Below are positions 1 to 8,450 of a DNA stretch of 12,214 bases, piece after piece. The stretch is from SZUA-521 sp041738285 (GTDB lineage Bacteria > Pseudomonadota > Gammaproteobacteria > Pseudomonadales > Azotimanducaceae). The DNA is taken from contig JBGSQB010000011.1 in the NCBI GenBank assembly GCA_041738285.1, positions 1 through 12,214 on the forward strand, in the 5' to 3' direction. Below the pieces are notes generated by a model, which did no database searches, was not told where the DNA came from, and saw only the letters and a program-made list of their open reading frames with translations. The position numbers and the translations under genes are program-made. Numbering within the stretch: position 1 is the first letter of the stretch; each line of letters starts with the position of its first letter.

Positions 1-532
1 CGGCGCCCGTGATCCACCGACTCTCACCGGATGCCATGGCGGTGCGGCCGTCGAGTGACGCACCGATCTTGATGCGCACCCAGGGCCGGCCGCGTTCGCT
101 CCGGCTGAAGTAGCCAACGTTCATCTCGCGCGCTGCGGACAATTCGACGCTATCGATTGCGATTCCCGCTGCCGCGATTCGCGCAAGACCCTGGCCGGCG
201 ACGCGAGGATCCGGATCGCGATGAGCAGACACGACCCTCACCACACCTGCGGCAATGAGCGCATCGGCACACGGTGGCGTGCGGCCGTGGTGTGCGCAGG
301 GTTCGAGGCTGACGTATGCAGTCGCACCGCTGGCTTCGACACCCGCCGCTGCAAGTGCCGCGGCTTCCGCATGCGCACCGCCCGTGCGTTCGTGAAAGCC
401 ACGTCCGACAATGCGACCATCTTTGACCAGCACGCAGCCAACGCGTGGATTTGGTGTTGCGCTATACAGACCGCGGGCAGCAAGTTCGAGCGCAGCGTTC
501 AGGTAGGCGACATCGACGTCGGAAATCGCCAC
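1..532 (-). CDS. ribD: RibD, bifunctional riboflavin biosynthesis deaminase/reductase (3' end outside window)
   Basis: RibD deaminates diaminohydroxyphosphoribosylaminopyrimidine and then reduces the ribosyl side chain, the second and third steps of riboflavin synthesis in the cytosol. About 177 N-terminal residues are visible of a protein usually near 360-380. The deaminase domain (about residues 5-145) has the zinc/catalytic pattern H54-A-E56 and P77-C78 followed by C87 (EPCAHHGRTPPC). The start of the reductase domain is seen as KIGASLDGRTAM, with SRWITGA at the window edge. The start is a GTG two bases after the nrdR stop codon; it places the protein start where family members begin (AALELAARG about residue 13). 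No clear ribosome binding site precedes it, so translation is probably coupled to nrdR. It is the last visible gene of a glyA-nrdR-ribD operon. The family call is very safe; only the exact start is open. Confidence 0.95.
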   Translation of the reverse strand, partial: MAISDVDVAYLNAALELAARGLYSATPNPRVGCVLVKDGRIVGRGFHERTGGAHAEAAALAAAGVEASGATAYVSLEPCAHHGRTPPCADALIAAGVVRVVSAHRDPDPRVAGQGLARIAAAGIAIDSVELSAAREMNVGYFSRSERGRPWVRIKIGASLDGRTAMASGESRWITGA

Positions 533-533
533 G

Positions 534-1001
534 CTAATCGTCCGGCTTGGCCGGCGCTTTCAGCTTGCGGATTTCCTCGGAGAACTCACGCACGTCCTGG
601 AAGTCGCGATAGACCGACGCAAAGCGTACGTATGCAACGCCATCCATCTGACGCAGCTCCTTCATCACTTCCTCGCCCACCACTTCCGATGGCAGCTCGC
701 GCTCTCCGCGCGAGCGGAGCCGATGCATGATGCGGCTGATGCCCGCCTCCATTTCCTCGGTGCTGACTGGACGTTTCTCCAGGGCGCGCTGAAGCCCCGA
801 GCGCAGCTTGTCTTCATTGAACGGTTCGCGGTTGCCGTCGCGCTTGACGATGCGCGGCATGACCAGTTCCGCGGTCTCGAACGTCGTGAATCGTTCACCA
901 CAAGATTGGCATTCGCGTCGGCGTCTGACCTGATCACCGTCCGCAACGAGACGCGAGTCGATCACCTTGGTGTCGTCCGCGCCGCAGAAGGGACAGTGCA
1001 C
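534..1001 (-). CDS. nrdR: NrdR, transcriptional repressor of ribonucleotide reductase genes
   Basis: NrdR senses ATP/dATP and represses the nrd operons by binding NrdR boxes. The 155-residue product has the usual length. Residues 1-45 are the zinc ribbon with CPFC at 3-6 and CQSC further on. About residues 49-139 are the ATP-cone domain, beginning MPRIVKRDGNREPF and containing YVRFASVYRDF near its end. The C-terminus is short and charged. The start is GTG at 1001-999, supported by the sequence GAGGT about 6 bases upstream, which overlaps the glyA stop codon; the family almost always begins MHCPFC or MRCPFC, so this start fits. It lies 8 bases after glyA and two bases before ribD, the arrangement nrdR-ribD being common in proteobacteria. 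No NrdR box is seen in this window, so its targets lie elsewhere. Confidence 0.97.
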   Translation of the reverse strand: MHCPFCGADDTKVIDSRLVADGDQVRRRRECQSCGERFTTFETAELVMPRIVKRDGNREPFNEDKLRSGLQRALEKRPVSTEEMEAGISRIMHRLRSRGERELPSEVVGEEVMKELRQMDGVAYVRFASVYRDFQDVREFSEEIRKLKAPAKPDD

Positions 1002-1009
1002 CGGTTACC

Positions 1010-2266
1010 TCAGCGCGCGTAAACGGGGAACTTACGGCATAGCTCAACGACTTTCAGTCGCACCGACTCGACCATGTTGTCGTTCCCGAGGTCATCGAGC
1101 ACATCGCACATCCAGTGGGTCAGAGTCTTGCACTCGGCTTCCTTGAAACCGCGCGTGGTCGCGGCCGGTGTGCCGATTCGCAGGCCACTGGTGACGAACG
1201 GAGAACGTGGATCGTTCGGCACTGCATTCTTGTTGACCGTGATGTGTGCGCGTCCGAGTGCGGCATCGGCATCCTTACCGGTGATGTCCTTGTCGATCAG
1301 ATCGAGCAGGAACAGATGGTTGTCGGTGCCGCCGGACACCACGTTATAACCCCGGTTGATGAATTCCGCCGCCATCACCTGCGCATTGGCGATGACCTGC
1401 TGCTGGTATACCTTGAAAGCTGGCTCCATCGCTTCCTTGAAGCACACGGCCTTGGCCGCGATCACATGCATGAGCGGGCCGCCCTGGGAGCCGGGGAACA
1501 GCGCGCTGTTCAACTTCTTTTCGATCTCGGGATTCTTGCGAGCGAGGATCACGCCGCCGCGCGGGCCACGCAGTGTCTTGTGCGTGGTGGAAGTCGTGAC
1601 ATCGGCGATCGCAACCGGATTCGGATACAGCCCCGCCGCCACGAGTCCCGCGACATGCGCCATGTCCACCAACAGATAGGCACCAACCGAGTCGGCGATG
1701 TCGCGAAACTTCTGCCAATCCATACGTCGGGAGTAAGCGGAGAAGCCGGCCACGATCATCTTGGGGCGGTGTTCCTTGGCGAGCGCAGCCACCTGAGCGT
1801 AGTCGACTTCACCTGTCGTGTTGTCGAGCCCGTATTGCACTGCGTGGTACAGGCGGCCGGAGAAGTTCACCTTGGCGCCGTGGGTGAGGTGGCCGCCGTC
1901 CGCAAGGCTCATACCAAGCACGGTATCGCCGGCTTCGAGCAGCGCCAGATAGACCGCTGCATTGGCTTGCGATCCCGAATGGGGCTGGACGTTCGCGTAG
2001 TCGGCCCCGAACAGCGCCTTGACCCGCTCGATGGCCAACACTTCCACCTCATCGACGAACTCGCAGCCGCCGTAGTAGCGCTTACCGGGGTAGCCTTCGG
2101 CGTACTTGTTGGTCAGCACGCTGCCCTGAGCCGCGAGCACGCGTGGGGACGTGTAGTTTTCAGATGCGATGAGCTCGATGTGCTCTTCCTGGCGGCGCTC
2201 TTCCGCCGCGATGGCCGCACCGACTTCGTCGTCGAACCCGTTGATGGTCATTTTCGCCGAAAACAT
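1010..2266 (-). CDS. glyA: Serine hydroxymethyltransferase
   Basis: GlyA is the cytosolic PLP enzyme that interconverts serine plus tetrahydrofolate with glycine plus 5,10-methylene-tetrahydrofolate, the main entry of one-carbon units. The product is 418 residues, against 417 in E. coli, and can be aligned along its length. Visible landmarks are HIELIASENYTSP (about 29-41), KYAEGYPGKRYYGG (54-67), the QPHSGSQAN loop (94-102), DMAHVAGL (201-208) and the PLP-binding lysine K230 in TTHKTLRGPRGG. The ATG at 2266 gives the family-typical N-terminus; an in-frame ATG five codons later is less likely. The ribosome binding site is weak. A good -10 box lies upstream and the gene heads the glyA-nrdR-ribD operon. 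Confidence 0.98.
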   Translation of the reverse strand: MFSAKMTINGFDDEVGAAIAAEERRQEEHIELIASENYTSPRVLAAQGSVLTNKYAEGYPGKRYYGGCEFVDEVEVLAIERVKALFGADYANVQPHSGSQANAAVYLALLEAGDTVLGMSLADGGHLTHGAKVNFSGRLYHAVQYGLDNTTGEVDYAQVAALAKEHRPKMIVAGFSAYSRRMDWQKFRDIADSVGAYLLVDMAHVAGLVAAGLYPNPVAIADVTTSTTHKTLRGPRGGVILARKNPEIEKKLNSALFPGSQGGPLMHVIAAKAVCFKEAMEPAFKVYQQQVIANAQVMAAEFINRGYNVVSGGTDNHLFLLDLIDKDITGKDADAALGRAHITVNKNAVPNDPRSPFVTSGLRIGTPAATTRGFKEAECKTLTHWMCDVLDDLGNDNMVESVRLKVVELCRKFPVYAR

Positions 2267-2289
2267 GGCTTGATCCGCTCATCGATGAA

Positions 2290-2322
2290 GGCGCGCATTG
2301 TAGCCGATGCGCATTGCGCGCC
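2290..2322. repeat. 8-base inverted repeat spanning the glyA promoter
   Basis: GGCGCGCA at 2290-2297 is the exact reverse complement of TGCGCGCC at 2315-2322, with 17 bases between. One arm covers the discriminator and the edge of the -10 box, the other overlaps the -35 box. A direct repeat GCGCATTG (2293-2300 and 2309-2316, one and a half helical turns apart) lies in the same block. The geometry would suit an operator, but GC-rich sequence makes chance matches easier. Confidence 0.35.
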
Positions 2323-2324
2323 AA
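2297..2324 (-). promoter_or_regulatory. Candidate sigma70 promoter of the glyA-nrdR-ribD operon
   Basis: On the minus strand a -10 box TACAAT (2302-2297, five of six consensus bases) lies 16 bases after TTGGCG (2324-2319, three of six). Transcription would begin near 2290, leaving a leader of about 24 bases before the glyA start. The bases following the -10 box are GCGCGCC, a GC-rich discriminator that also follows the rpsF -10 box. Read from sequence only; no start-site data. Confidence 0.55.
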
Positions 2325-2355
2325 ATGAAAGGCCGTCATCGCCGCCATGAGCGTG

Positions 2356-2385
2356 TTGAACGCGTGCGGCCTTTTCGGCTAGCGT
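2356..2385 (+). promoter_or_regulatory. Weak candidate promoter of ettA
   Basis: TTGAAC (2356-2361) and TAGCGT (2380-2385) are spaced by 18 bases, matching the sigma70 consensus at four and three of six positions. The start would fall near 2392, about 22 bases before the ettA ATG. It is the best pair I see on the plus strand between the divergent glyA and ettA genes, but the -10 box is poor. Confidence 0.3.
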
Positions 2386-2414
2386 TGCCGGCTCGCTCAC
2401 GGCACCGAACAATC

Positions 2415-4077
<1,663 letters not shown>

Positions 4078-4085
<8 letters not shown>

Positions 4086-4785
4086 CCTTCGATTCGGTGC
4101 GCACGGTGACTTCGCGAATGAGCGCACGCGTGTGCAGTACCGTAAGCAGCTCATTGACAAGCGATATGCCGCGCGCTGCGATTTCCGCAGCGGTGTCGGT
4201 AGCGGTGTCGCCGCCAAACGCAGCGACGAAGCGCTTCACCTCACCGGCTGCGAGCCAGCCCGCGAAGTCCGCGTACTCGATCAGTCGTTCCACGGTGTAG
4301 CCGCGCTCGACGGTGAATCCGGCGCTGCGCAGCTTGCCCCATAATTCGACGATGGCAACGTCGCGGAAGTCGAGCGAGGCGCTGGCGCCCTTGCCGCGAA
4401 TCGTCACAATCCCGCGCTCGTGCAGCGCTTCGACTTCGCTGGCCGTTATTCCCGAACTCTCGATGACGTCAGCCACCGCTCGATCGCGCCCGGGCGAAAT
4501 GCCATCGACGATTGCAGGTAGCAGGTGCTCGAGGCCGGCCAGCGGTTCACTGGCCAGAATCGTCTGATATGCGTCTGTGTCGAGCAGGCCCTTGATCACT
4601 GACAAAGGCAGAAACCGCTCTTCCTTCAGTTTGCGGATAGCCAGCAGCCGACGCACATGCTCTTCGTCATAGTGAGCCACGTTGCGCTTGGGCCGGGCCG
4701 GCTCCGGCAGCATGCCCTCGCGCAGGTAGAACCGAATCGCCTCCCGACCGACGCCGGTGCGCGATTCGAGTTCCTTCATCTTCAA
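4078..4785 (-). CDS. MerR-family transcriptional regulator with an apparent second winged-helix unit
   Basis: The 235-residue product begins with a MerR-type DNA-binding domain (residues 1-70): ELESRTGVGREAIRFYLREGML is the helix-turn-helix and first wing start, HYDEEHVRRLLAIRKLKE the second helix pair. Residues about 104-158 resemble the first domain again (VIESSGITASEVEALHERGI, then LDFRDVAIVELWGKLRSAGF). No cysteine is present, so it is not a metal or redox sensor of the classic MerR/SoxR kind. The start is TTG at 4785: AAAGGGG lies 8 bases upstream and MKMKELE aligns with the usual MerR start; an ATG at 4779 is the alternative. It follows the P450 gene by 14 bases, so it is probably co-transcribed with the ferredoxin and P450 and may regulate them. 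Its effector is unknown; an aliphatic or lipid ligand is only a guess. Its 3' end overlaps ettA by 8 bases, convergent. Confidence 0.85.
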
Positions 4786-4799
4786 TGCGACGACCCCTT

Positions 4800-6053
4800 T
4801 CAGGCGCGGTGCAGCACCACCGGCAGATCCGTATAACCCTTCACGAAGTTGGAGCAGACGCGCACCGGCTCGCCAACGAGTTCAATGTTGCTGAATCGCT
4901 TCATGATCTCTTCCCAGAGAATGCGCAGCTGCATCTCAGCCAAGCGATTGCCCATGCAGCGATGGATACCGAATCCGAACGACAGATGGTGGCGCGCCTT
5001 GGCCCGGTCGATCAGAAACTCATCGGGTCGGTCGATGGCGTCGCTGTCGCGATTGCCTGACACGTACCACATCACGACCTTGTCGCCCTTCTTGATCTTC
5101 TTGCCACCGAGTTCCGTGTCCATGAGCGCAATTCGGCGCATGTGTGCAAGCGGCGTCTGATAGCGAATGATCTCCGACACCATGTTTGGAATCAGCTTCA
5201 GATCCTTGCGTAGCTTGTCGTACTCCTTGGGATTCTGGTTCAGAAACACCACGCCGCCTGAGATCGAATTGCGCGTCGTGTCGTTGCCGCCAACGATGAG
5301 CAGAATCAGGTTCCCGAGGTACTCCATCGGCTGCATGTTCTTGGTCGACTCGCCGTGTGCGAGCATCGAGACGAGGTCCATGTCACCGCTCGGTGGCTTG
5401 TTGACGCGTTCGTTCCACAACCGAGTGAAGTACTCAAGGCACTCGAGCAAATGCGCCTTGCGCTCATCGTCGGTGATGCCCATCGCTTCGATGTTGGCGG
5501 TCGCCATGTCGGACCAGAACGTGAGCTTGCGCCTGTCTTCGAACGGGAAGTCGAACAGCGTTGCGAGCATTTGTGTCGTCAGCTCGATCGAAACTTTGTC
5601 GACCCAGTTGAAGCGCTCTCCGATCGGCAGCGAATCGAGAATCGTCTGCACGCGCGTGCGGATGGTGCCTTCGAGCTTGGCGAGGTTCATCGGCGCGACG
5701 ACGGGCTGAGCCACCTTGCGCTGCTCATCGTGCTTGGGCTGGTCCATTGCGATGAACATCGGCAGCGGAAACTCTTCGTCCTGATCGTCGATGACGATGT
5801 TCGGCTCGGACGAGAAGATCTCGTGGTGCGTATCGACATACATGATGTCGTCGAACTTGGTGACCGACCAGAAGCGGCCGAACAGTTCGTTCTCCGTGAA
5901 ATGAACCGGGTCTTCGTCGCGCAGGCGCTTGAAGAACGGGCCCCAGGCATCCTGCTCGAGCAGTCGCGGATCGCTCACATCGAGGGCGGCGAGTGGGATC
6001 TTGTAAGGATCGGGTATCGGATTGCTGAAGGGTTGTTGTTTGGCTTCGCTCAT
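4800..6053 (-). CDS. Cytochrome P450, CYP153-like (probable terminal alkane hydroxylase)
   Basis: A soluble 417-residue class I P450. Family landmarks are WSVTKFDDIM (62-71), MFIAMDQPKHDEQRK (99-113), SIELTTQMLATLFDFP (155-170), the I-helix GGNDTTRNS (255-263), the ExxR motif E294-I-I-R297, QTPLAHMRR (299-307), KVVMWYVSGNRD (325-336) and the heme loop FGFGIHRCMGN with ligand Cys366. From memory of the family these segments match CYP153 proteins nearly word for word; CYP153 enzymes hydroxylate the terminal carbon of medium-chain alkanes, and some act on limonene, fatty acids or other aliphatics. A strong ribosome binding site, AGGAGGAG at 6064-6057, precedes the ATG. The ferredoxin gene lies 19 bases upstream and the MerR-type gene 14 bases downstream. 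No ferredoxin reductase is encoded nearby. The family is safe, the substrate is inferred. Confidence 0.93.
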   Translation of the reverse strand: MSEAKQQPFSNPIPDPYKIPLAALDVSDPRLLEQDAWGPFFKRLRDEDPVHFTENELFGRFWSVTKFDDIMYVDTHHEIFSSEPNIVIDDQDEEFPLPMFIAMDQPKHDEQRKVAQPVVAPMNLAKLEGTIRTRVQTILDSLPIGERFNWVDKVSIELTTQMLATLFDFPFEDRRKLTFWSDMATANIEAMGITDDERKAHLLECLEYFTRLWNERVNKPPSGDMDLVSMLAHGESTKNMQPMEYLGNLILLIVGGNDTTRNSISGGVVFLNQNPKEYDKLRKDLKLIPNMVSEIIRYQTPLAHMRRIALMDTELGGKKIKKGDKVVMWYVSGNRDSDAIDRPDEFLIDRAKARHHLSFGFGIHRCMGNRLAEMQLRILWEEIMKRFSNIELVGEPVRVCSNFVKGYTDLPVVLHRA

Positions 6054-6056
6054 GGG

Positions 6057-6064
6057 CTCCTCCT
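6057..6064 (-). promoter_or_regulatory. Strong ribosome binding site of the P450 gene
   Basis: AGGAGGAG ends three bases before the P450 ATG, with its AGGAG core seven bases away. It is the most complete Shine-Dalgarno match among the metabolic genes here, much stronger than that of the ferredoxin, and suggests that the P450 is made in high amount relative to its neighbours once the operon is on. Confidence 0.75.
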
Positions 6065-6072
6065 CGGAACGC

Positions 6073-6393
6073 TCACATCTGAAACTGAGGCAAGCGGACG
6101 ATCAGTCCGTCGAGTGCATCGGTGACTTTGATCTGGCACGACAGCCGCGAGGTCTCCTGCCGCTCGGGCGCGAGGTCGAGCATCGTGGCCTCTTGCCCCG
6201 CAGGTCGCCCCACTTTATCGATCCAGGCGCCGTCGACGAACACATGACAGGTGGCGCAGGAGCACTCACCACCGCAATCGGCATCGATGCCGGGCACGAG
6301 GTTGTCGATCGCCGCGTTCATGACCGAGCGGCCGCTGTCCGCGTCGATGACGTGTTCGGTGCCGTTGTGCTCGATGAAGGTAATTTGGGGCAT
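6073..6393 (-). CDS. [2Fe-2S] ferredoxin, adrenodoxin/putidaredoxin type
   Basis: A 106-residue soluble electron carrier, of typical family length. The cluster ligands are C40, C46 and C49 (in CGGECSCATCHVFV) and C86 (in RLSCQIK), the C-x5-C-x2-C-x36-C pattern of P450-serving ferredoxins. C44 is an extra cysteine inside the loop, as in many relatives. The C-terminal part has the family segment DGLIVRLPQFQM, similar to the putidaredoxin tail used for partner docking. Ferredoxins of this kind pass electrons from an FAD-dependent NAD(P)H reductase to a class I P450, and the P450 gene follows after only 19 bases, so it is very likely the redox partner. The ribosome binding site is weak. A possible promoter lies just upstream, making this the first gene of the operon. 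Confidence 0.95.
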   Translation of the reverse strand: MPQITFIEHNGTEHVIDADSGRSVMNAAIDNLVPGIDADCGGECSCATCHVFVDGAWIDKVGRPAGQEATMLDLAPERQETSRLSCQIKVTDALDGLIVRLPQFQM

Positions 6394-6423
6394 GGGGCGT
6401 TCGTCCAGCTGACAGGAGCAGGC

Positions 6424-6452
6424 ATCCTACTGGAGGGCGTTTTGCGTAGCAA
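6424..6452 (-). promoter_or_regulatory. Candidate promoter of the ferredoxin-P450-merR operon
   Basis: On the minus strand TTGCTA (6452-6447) and TAGGAT (6429-6424) stand 17 bases apart, each matching four of six sigma70 consensus bases. The start would lie near 6417, about 24 bases before the ferredoxin ATG. No terminator separates it from the upstream PabC-like gene, so read-through from the dnaB operon is possible. Confidence 0.45.
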
Positions 6453-6459
6453 CACTACG
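6445..6459. repeat. Inverted repeat overlapping the -35 box of the ferredoxin-P450 promoter
   Basis: CGTAG (6445-6449) and CTACG (6455-6459) form a perfect 5-base inverted repeat with a 5-base centre. It covers the candidate -35 box and the stop codon of the PabC-like gene. It is a possible operator for the MerR-type regulator of this operon, but is short and could arise by chance. Confidence 0.3.
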
Positions 6460-7096
6460 TAATTCTTACAAACCGGGCGGCGCGCCACCCGCGCACGGAA
6501 TTGACGAGAAAGATCTCGGAGCAGTCGGGTAGTTCGCTCACCGGCAGCGGCGCCTCGCGAATTTCGCCCCGGCGCAGCAGATGGTCCCGCAACGTACCCG
6601 GCAAGAGACCTGCGGATACCGGCGGCGTCGACAACTCGCCATTGCGGCGCACGACGATATTGGAACTGCTGGCCTCGGTGACCTCGCCGGCTTCGTTCCA
6701 GAGCAACACATCATCGGCATCGCCGCGCGCAGCGAACGCCCCCTCATACACCTGCCGTCGACTGGTCTTGTGGCGCAGGAACTCATTGCTCGCCCGCACC
6801 GGTGCAGGGGCCAGGACGACAATGAGGCGCGCACCGTTGACCGCAATCGGCGCCGTTTCGATGGCCACCTCACCGCGGCGCGACAGCAACAGGCGCACCT
6901 TGTGGACGCCGTCGAGGTCGGTGCTCGCGGCGTCGAGTTGCGCTGCAATCGAAGCGGTGTCGCAGACAAATCCGAAATGCGCGGCGGAAGCTGCGAGCCG
7001 GGCAAGGTGCGCATCGAGCAGGGTGAAACCGGCTTCGCTGTCATAGCGGAGGGATTCGAGGAGATCGAAGTCGGTCTCCACCTCAGTGCGCCGCAA
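6455..7096 (-). CDS. Short class IV aminotransferase-fold protein, PabC-like (4-amino-4-deoxychorismate lyase)
   Basis: The 213-residue product has the class IV PLP fold: FDLLESLRYDSEAGF and LDAHLARLAASAAHFGF at the N-terminus, the putative PLP lysine K110 in RHKTSRRQVYEG, LLWNEAGEVTEASSSNIVV with conserved E141 and N146, PPVSAGLLPGTLR, and a C-terminal LVNSVRGWRAARFV. These phrases are those of the C-terminal PabC part of PabB-PabC fusion proteins rather than of E. coli-type PabC (about 270 residues). The likely reaction releases pyruvate from aminodeoxychorismate to give p-aminobenzoate for folate; D-amino acid transaminase activity is an alternative. The start is TTG at 7096, overlapping radA by 14 bases, or GTG at 7081, one base after the radA stop; I cannot decide. 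No pabB or pabA lies in the window. It is the last gene of the dnaB-radA unit. Confidence 0.8.
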   Translation of the reverse strand: MRRTEVETDFDLLESLRYDSEAGFTLLDAHLARLAASAAHFGFVCDTASIAAQLDAASTDLDGVHKVRLLLSRRGEVAIETAPIAVNGARLIVVLAPAPVRASNEFLRHKTSRRQVYEGAFAARGDADDVLLWNEAGEVTEASSSNIVVRRNGELSTPPVSAGLLPGTLRDHLLRRGEIREAPLPVSELPDCSEIFLVNSVRGWRAARFVRIT

Positions 7097-8450
7097 ATGC
7101 CGCGTCGATGGCTTCGTTCAAGGTCGCGACCGCATACACCTTCATGCCCGCAATGTCCGGCCGCGGTCGGTTCGCCTTGGGCACAATGGCAACTGTGAAG
7201 CCGTGCTTGGCCGCCTCGCGCATGCGTTCCTGGCCGTTGGCTACGGGCCGCACTTCACCCGTGAGACCAATCTCCCCGAACACGATCAGCTCACGCGCGA
7301 GGGTGCGGGCGCGAAAACTCGACAGCACCGCAAGGATCAACGCGAGATCCGCAGCGGTCTCACTGATGCGGACGCCGCCAACGACGTTGGCGAAGACATC
7401 CTGATCGCCGAGCGCAATCCCGCCATGGCGATGCAGCACCGCCAAGTGCATGGCGAGCCGTTGGGTATCCAGGCCCACCGCCACGCGGCGCGCGTATCCG
7501 CTCTGCACGTGATCAACCAAGGCCTGGATCTCGACCAGAATCGGCCGTGTGCCCTCCCAGGACACCGTGACCACGCTGCCGGGTGACGCTTGCGCGCCGC
7601 GTTCGAGGAAGATGGCCGATGGATTGGCCACTTCCTTCATGCCGCGATCCGTCATCGCGAACACCCCCAGTTCGTTGACCGCACCGAACCGGTTTTTCAC
7701 GCCGCGCAGGGTCCGGTAGCGGGAGCCGACGGGGCTGTCGAGCATGACGAAGCAATCGATCATGTGTTCGAGCACTTTCGGGCCTGCGAGATTGCCTTCC
7801 TTGGTCACGTGGCCAACCAACACGAAGATCGTGCCGCGTTGTTTGGCGAGGCGAGTGAAGAACCCGGCCGTTTCACGCACCTGCGTGACGCTGCCCGGTA
7901 GGCTCTCGACACCGGCCATCTGCATGACTTGAATGGAGTCGACTACGACGAGCGCGGGATTGTCGCGTTCGATGATGGCGGCGATTTCTTCCGCACGCGA
8001 TTCCGTCGCAACAAACAGCCCGTCCAGCGGCAGGCCCAGTCGACGCGCTCGCATGGCGAGCTGTTCGAGCGACTCTTCACCAGAGACATACAGCACCGGT
8101 AGACGCGTGGCGAGCGCGGTCGACACCTGCAACAGCAACGTGCTCTTGCCAGCGCCCGGATCACCGCCGATCAGAATTACCGAGCCCGGCACAAAGCCGC
8201 CGCCGAGCACTCGGTCGAGTTCCGCGAATCCCGAAACAACGCGCGTGGTCTCGCCACCATCGACATCGGCCAGCCGTTTAACATCGGCGTGGGCGCCGGC
8301 ATAACCGACAGCGCGATCGCTCCGCTTGGCTGATCCCAGATTGATGCGCGACAGCGTGTTCCACACGCCGCACGAAGCACACTGCCCCTGCCACTGCATG
8401 TGCTCTTCGCCGCACTCGTTGCAGACGTACGCGGTCTTCGGCTTGGCCAT
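7083..8450 (-). CDS. radA: RadA, DNA repair/recombination ATPase (Sms)
   Basis: RadA is a RecA-like hexameric DNA motor that drives branch migration of recombination intermediates. The 455-residue product (E. coli 460) shows an N-terminal zinc finger with C10, C13, C24 and C27, the Walker A sequence GGDPGAGKS (95-103), a Walker B region ALVVVDSIQ, the RadA-specific KNRFG motif at 252-256, and a C-terminal Lon-protease-like domain ending with ELIVFGEIGLTGEVRPV and VAIVPKANRP. Its ATG overlaps the dnaB stop codon as TGATG, so translation is probably coupled to dnaB. There is no clear independent ribosome binding site. The PabC-like gene overlaps or abuts its 3' end. Confidence 0.97.
   Translation of the reverse strand: MAKPKTAYVCNECGEEHMQWQGQCASCGVWNTLSRINLGSAKRSDRAVGYAGAHADVKRLADVDGGETTRVVSGFAELDRVLGGGFVPGSVILIGGDPGAGKSTLLLQVSTALATRLPVLYVSGEESLEQLAMRARRLGLPLDGLFVATESRAEEIAAIIERDNPALVVVDSIQVMQMAGVESLPGSVTQVRETAGFFTRLAKQRGTIFVLVGHVTKEGNLAGPKVLEHMIDCFVMLDSPVGSRYRTLRGVKNRFGAVNELGVFAMTDRGMKEVANPSAIFLERGAQASPGSVVTVSWEGTRPILVEIQALVDHVQSGYARRVAVGLDTQRLAMHLAVLHRHGGIALGDQDVFANVVGGVRISETAADLALILAVLSSFRARTLARELIVFGEIGLTGEVRPVANGQERMREAAKHGFTVAIVPKANRPRPDIAGMKVYAVATLNEAIDAAFAAH

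Noticed and set aside
221..730. Plus-strand open frame across ribD and nrdR
   Set aside because: Opposite two well-recognised genes; Arg/Ala-rich translation without domain.
1115..2350. Long plus-strand open frame of 411 codons opposite glyA
   Set aside because: It is the complement of a strongly conserved glyA; the translation has no recognisable domain and its length reflects GC-rich codon bias.
2307..2414. N-terminal extension of EttA by 36 residues
   Set aside because: The extension is Arg/His-rich, crosses the divergent promoter region, and EttA proteins start MAQ as at 2415.
5355..6125. Plus-strand open frame of 256 codons opposite the P450 and ferredoxin
   Set aside because: Complement of two clearly conserved genes, no family features.
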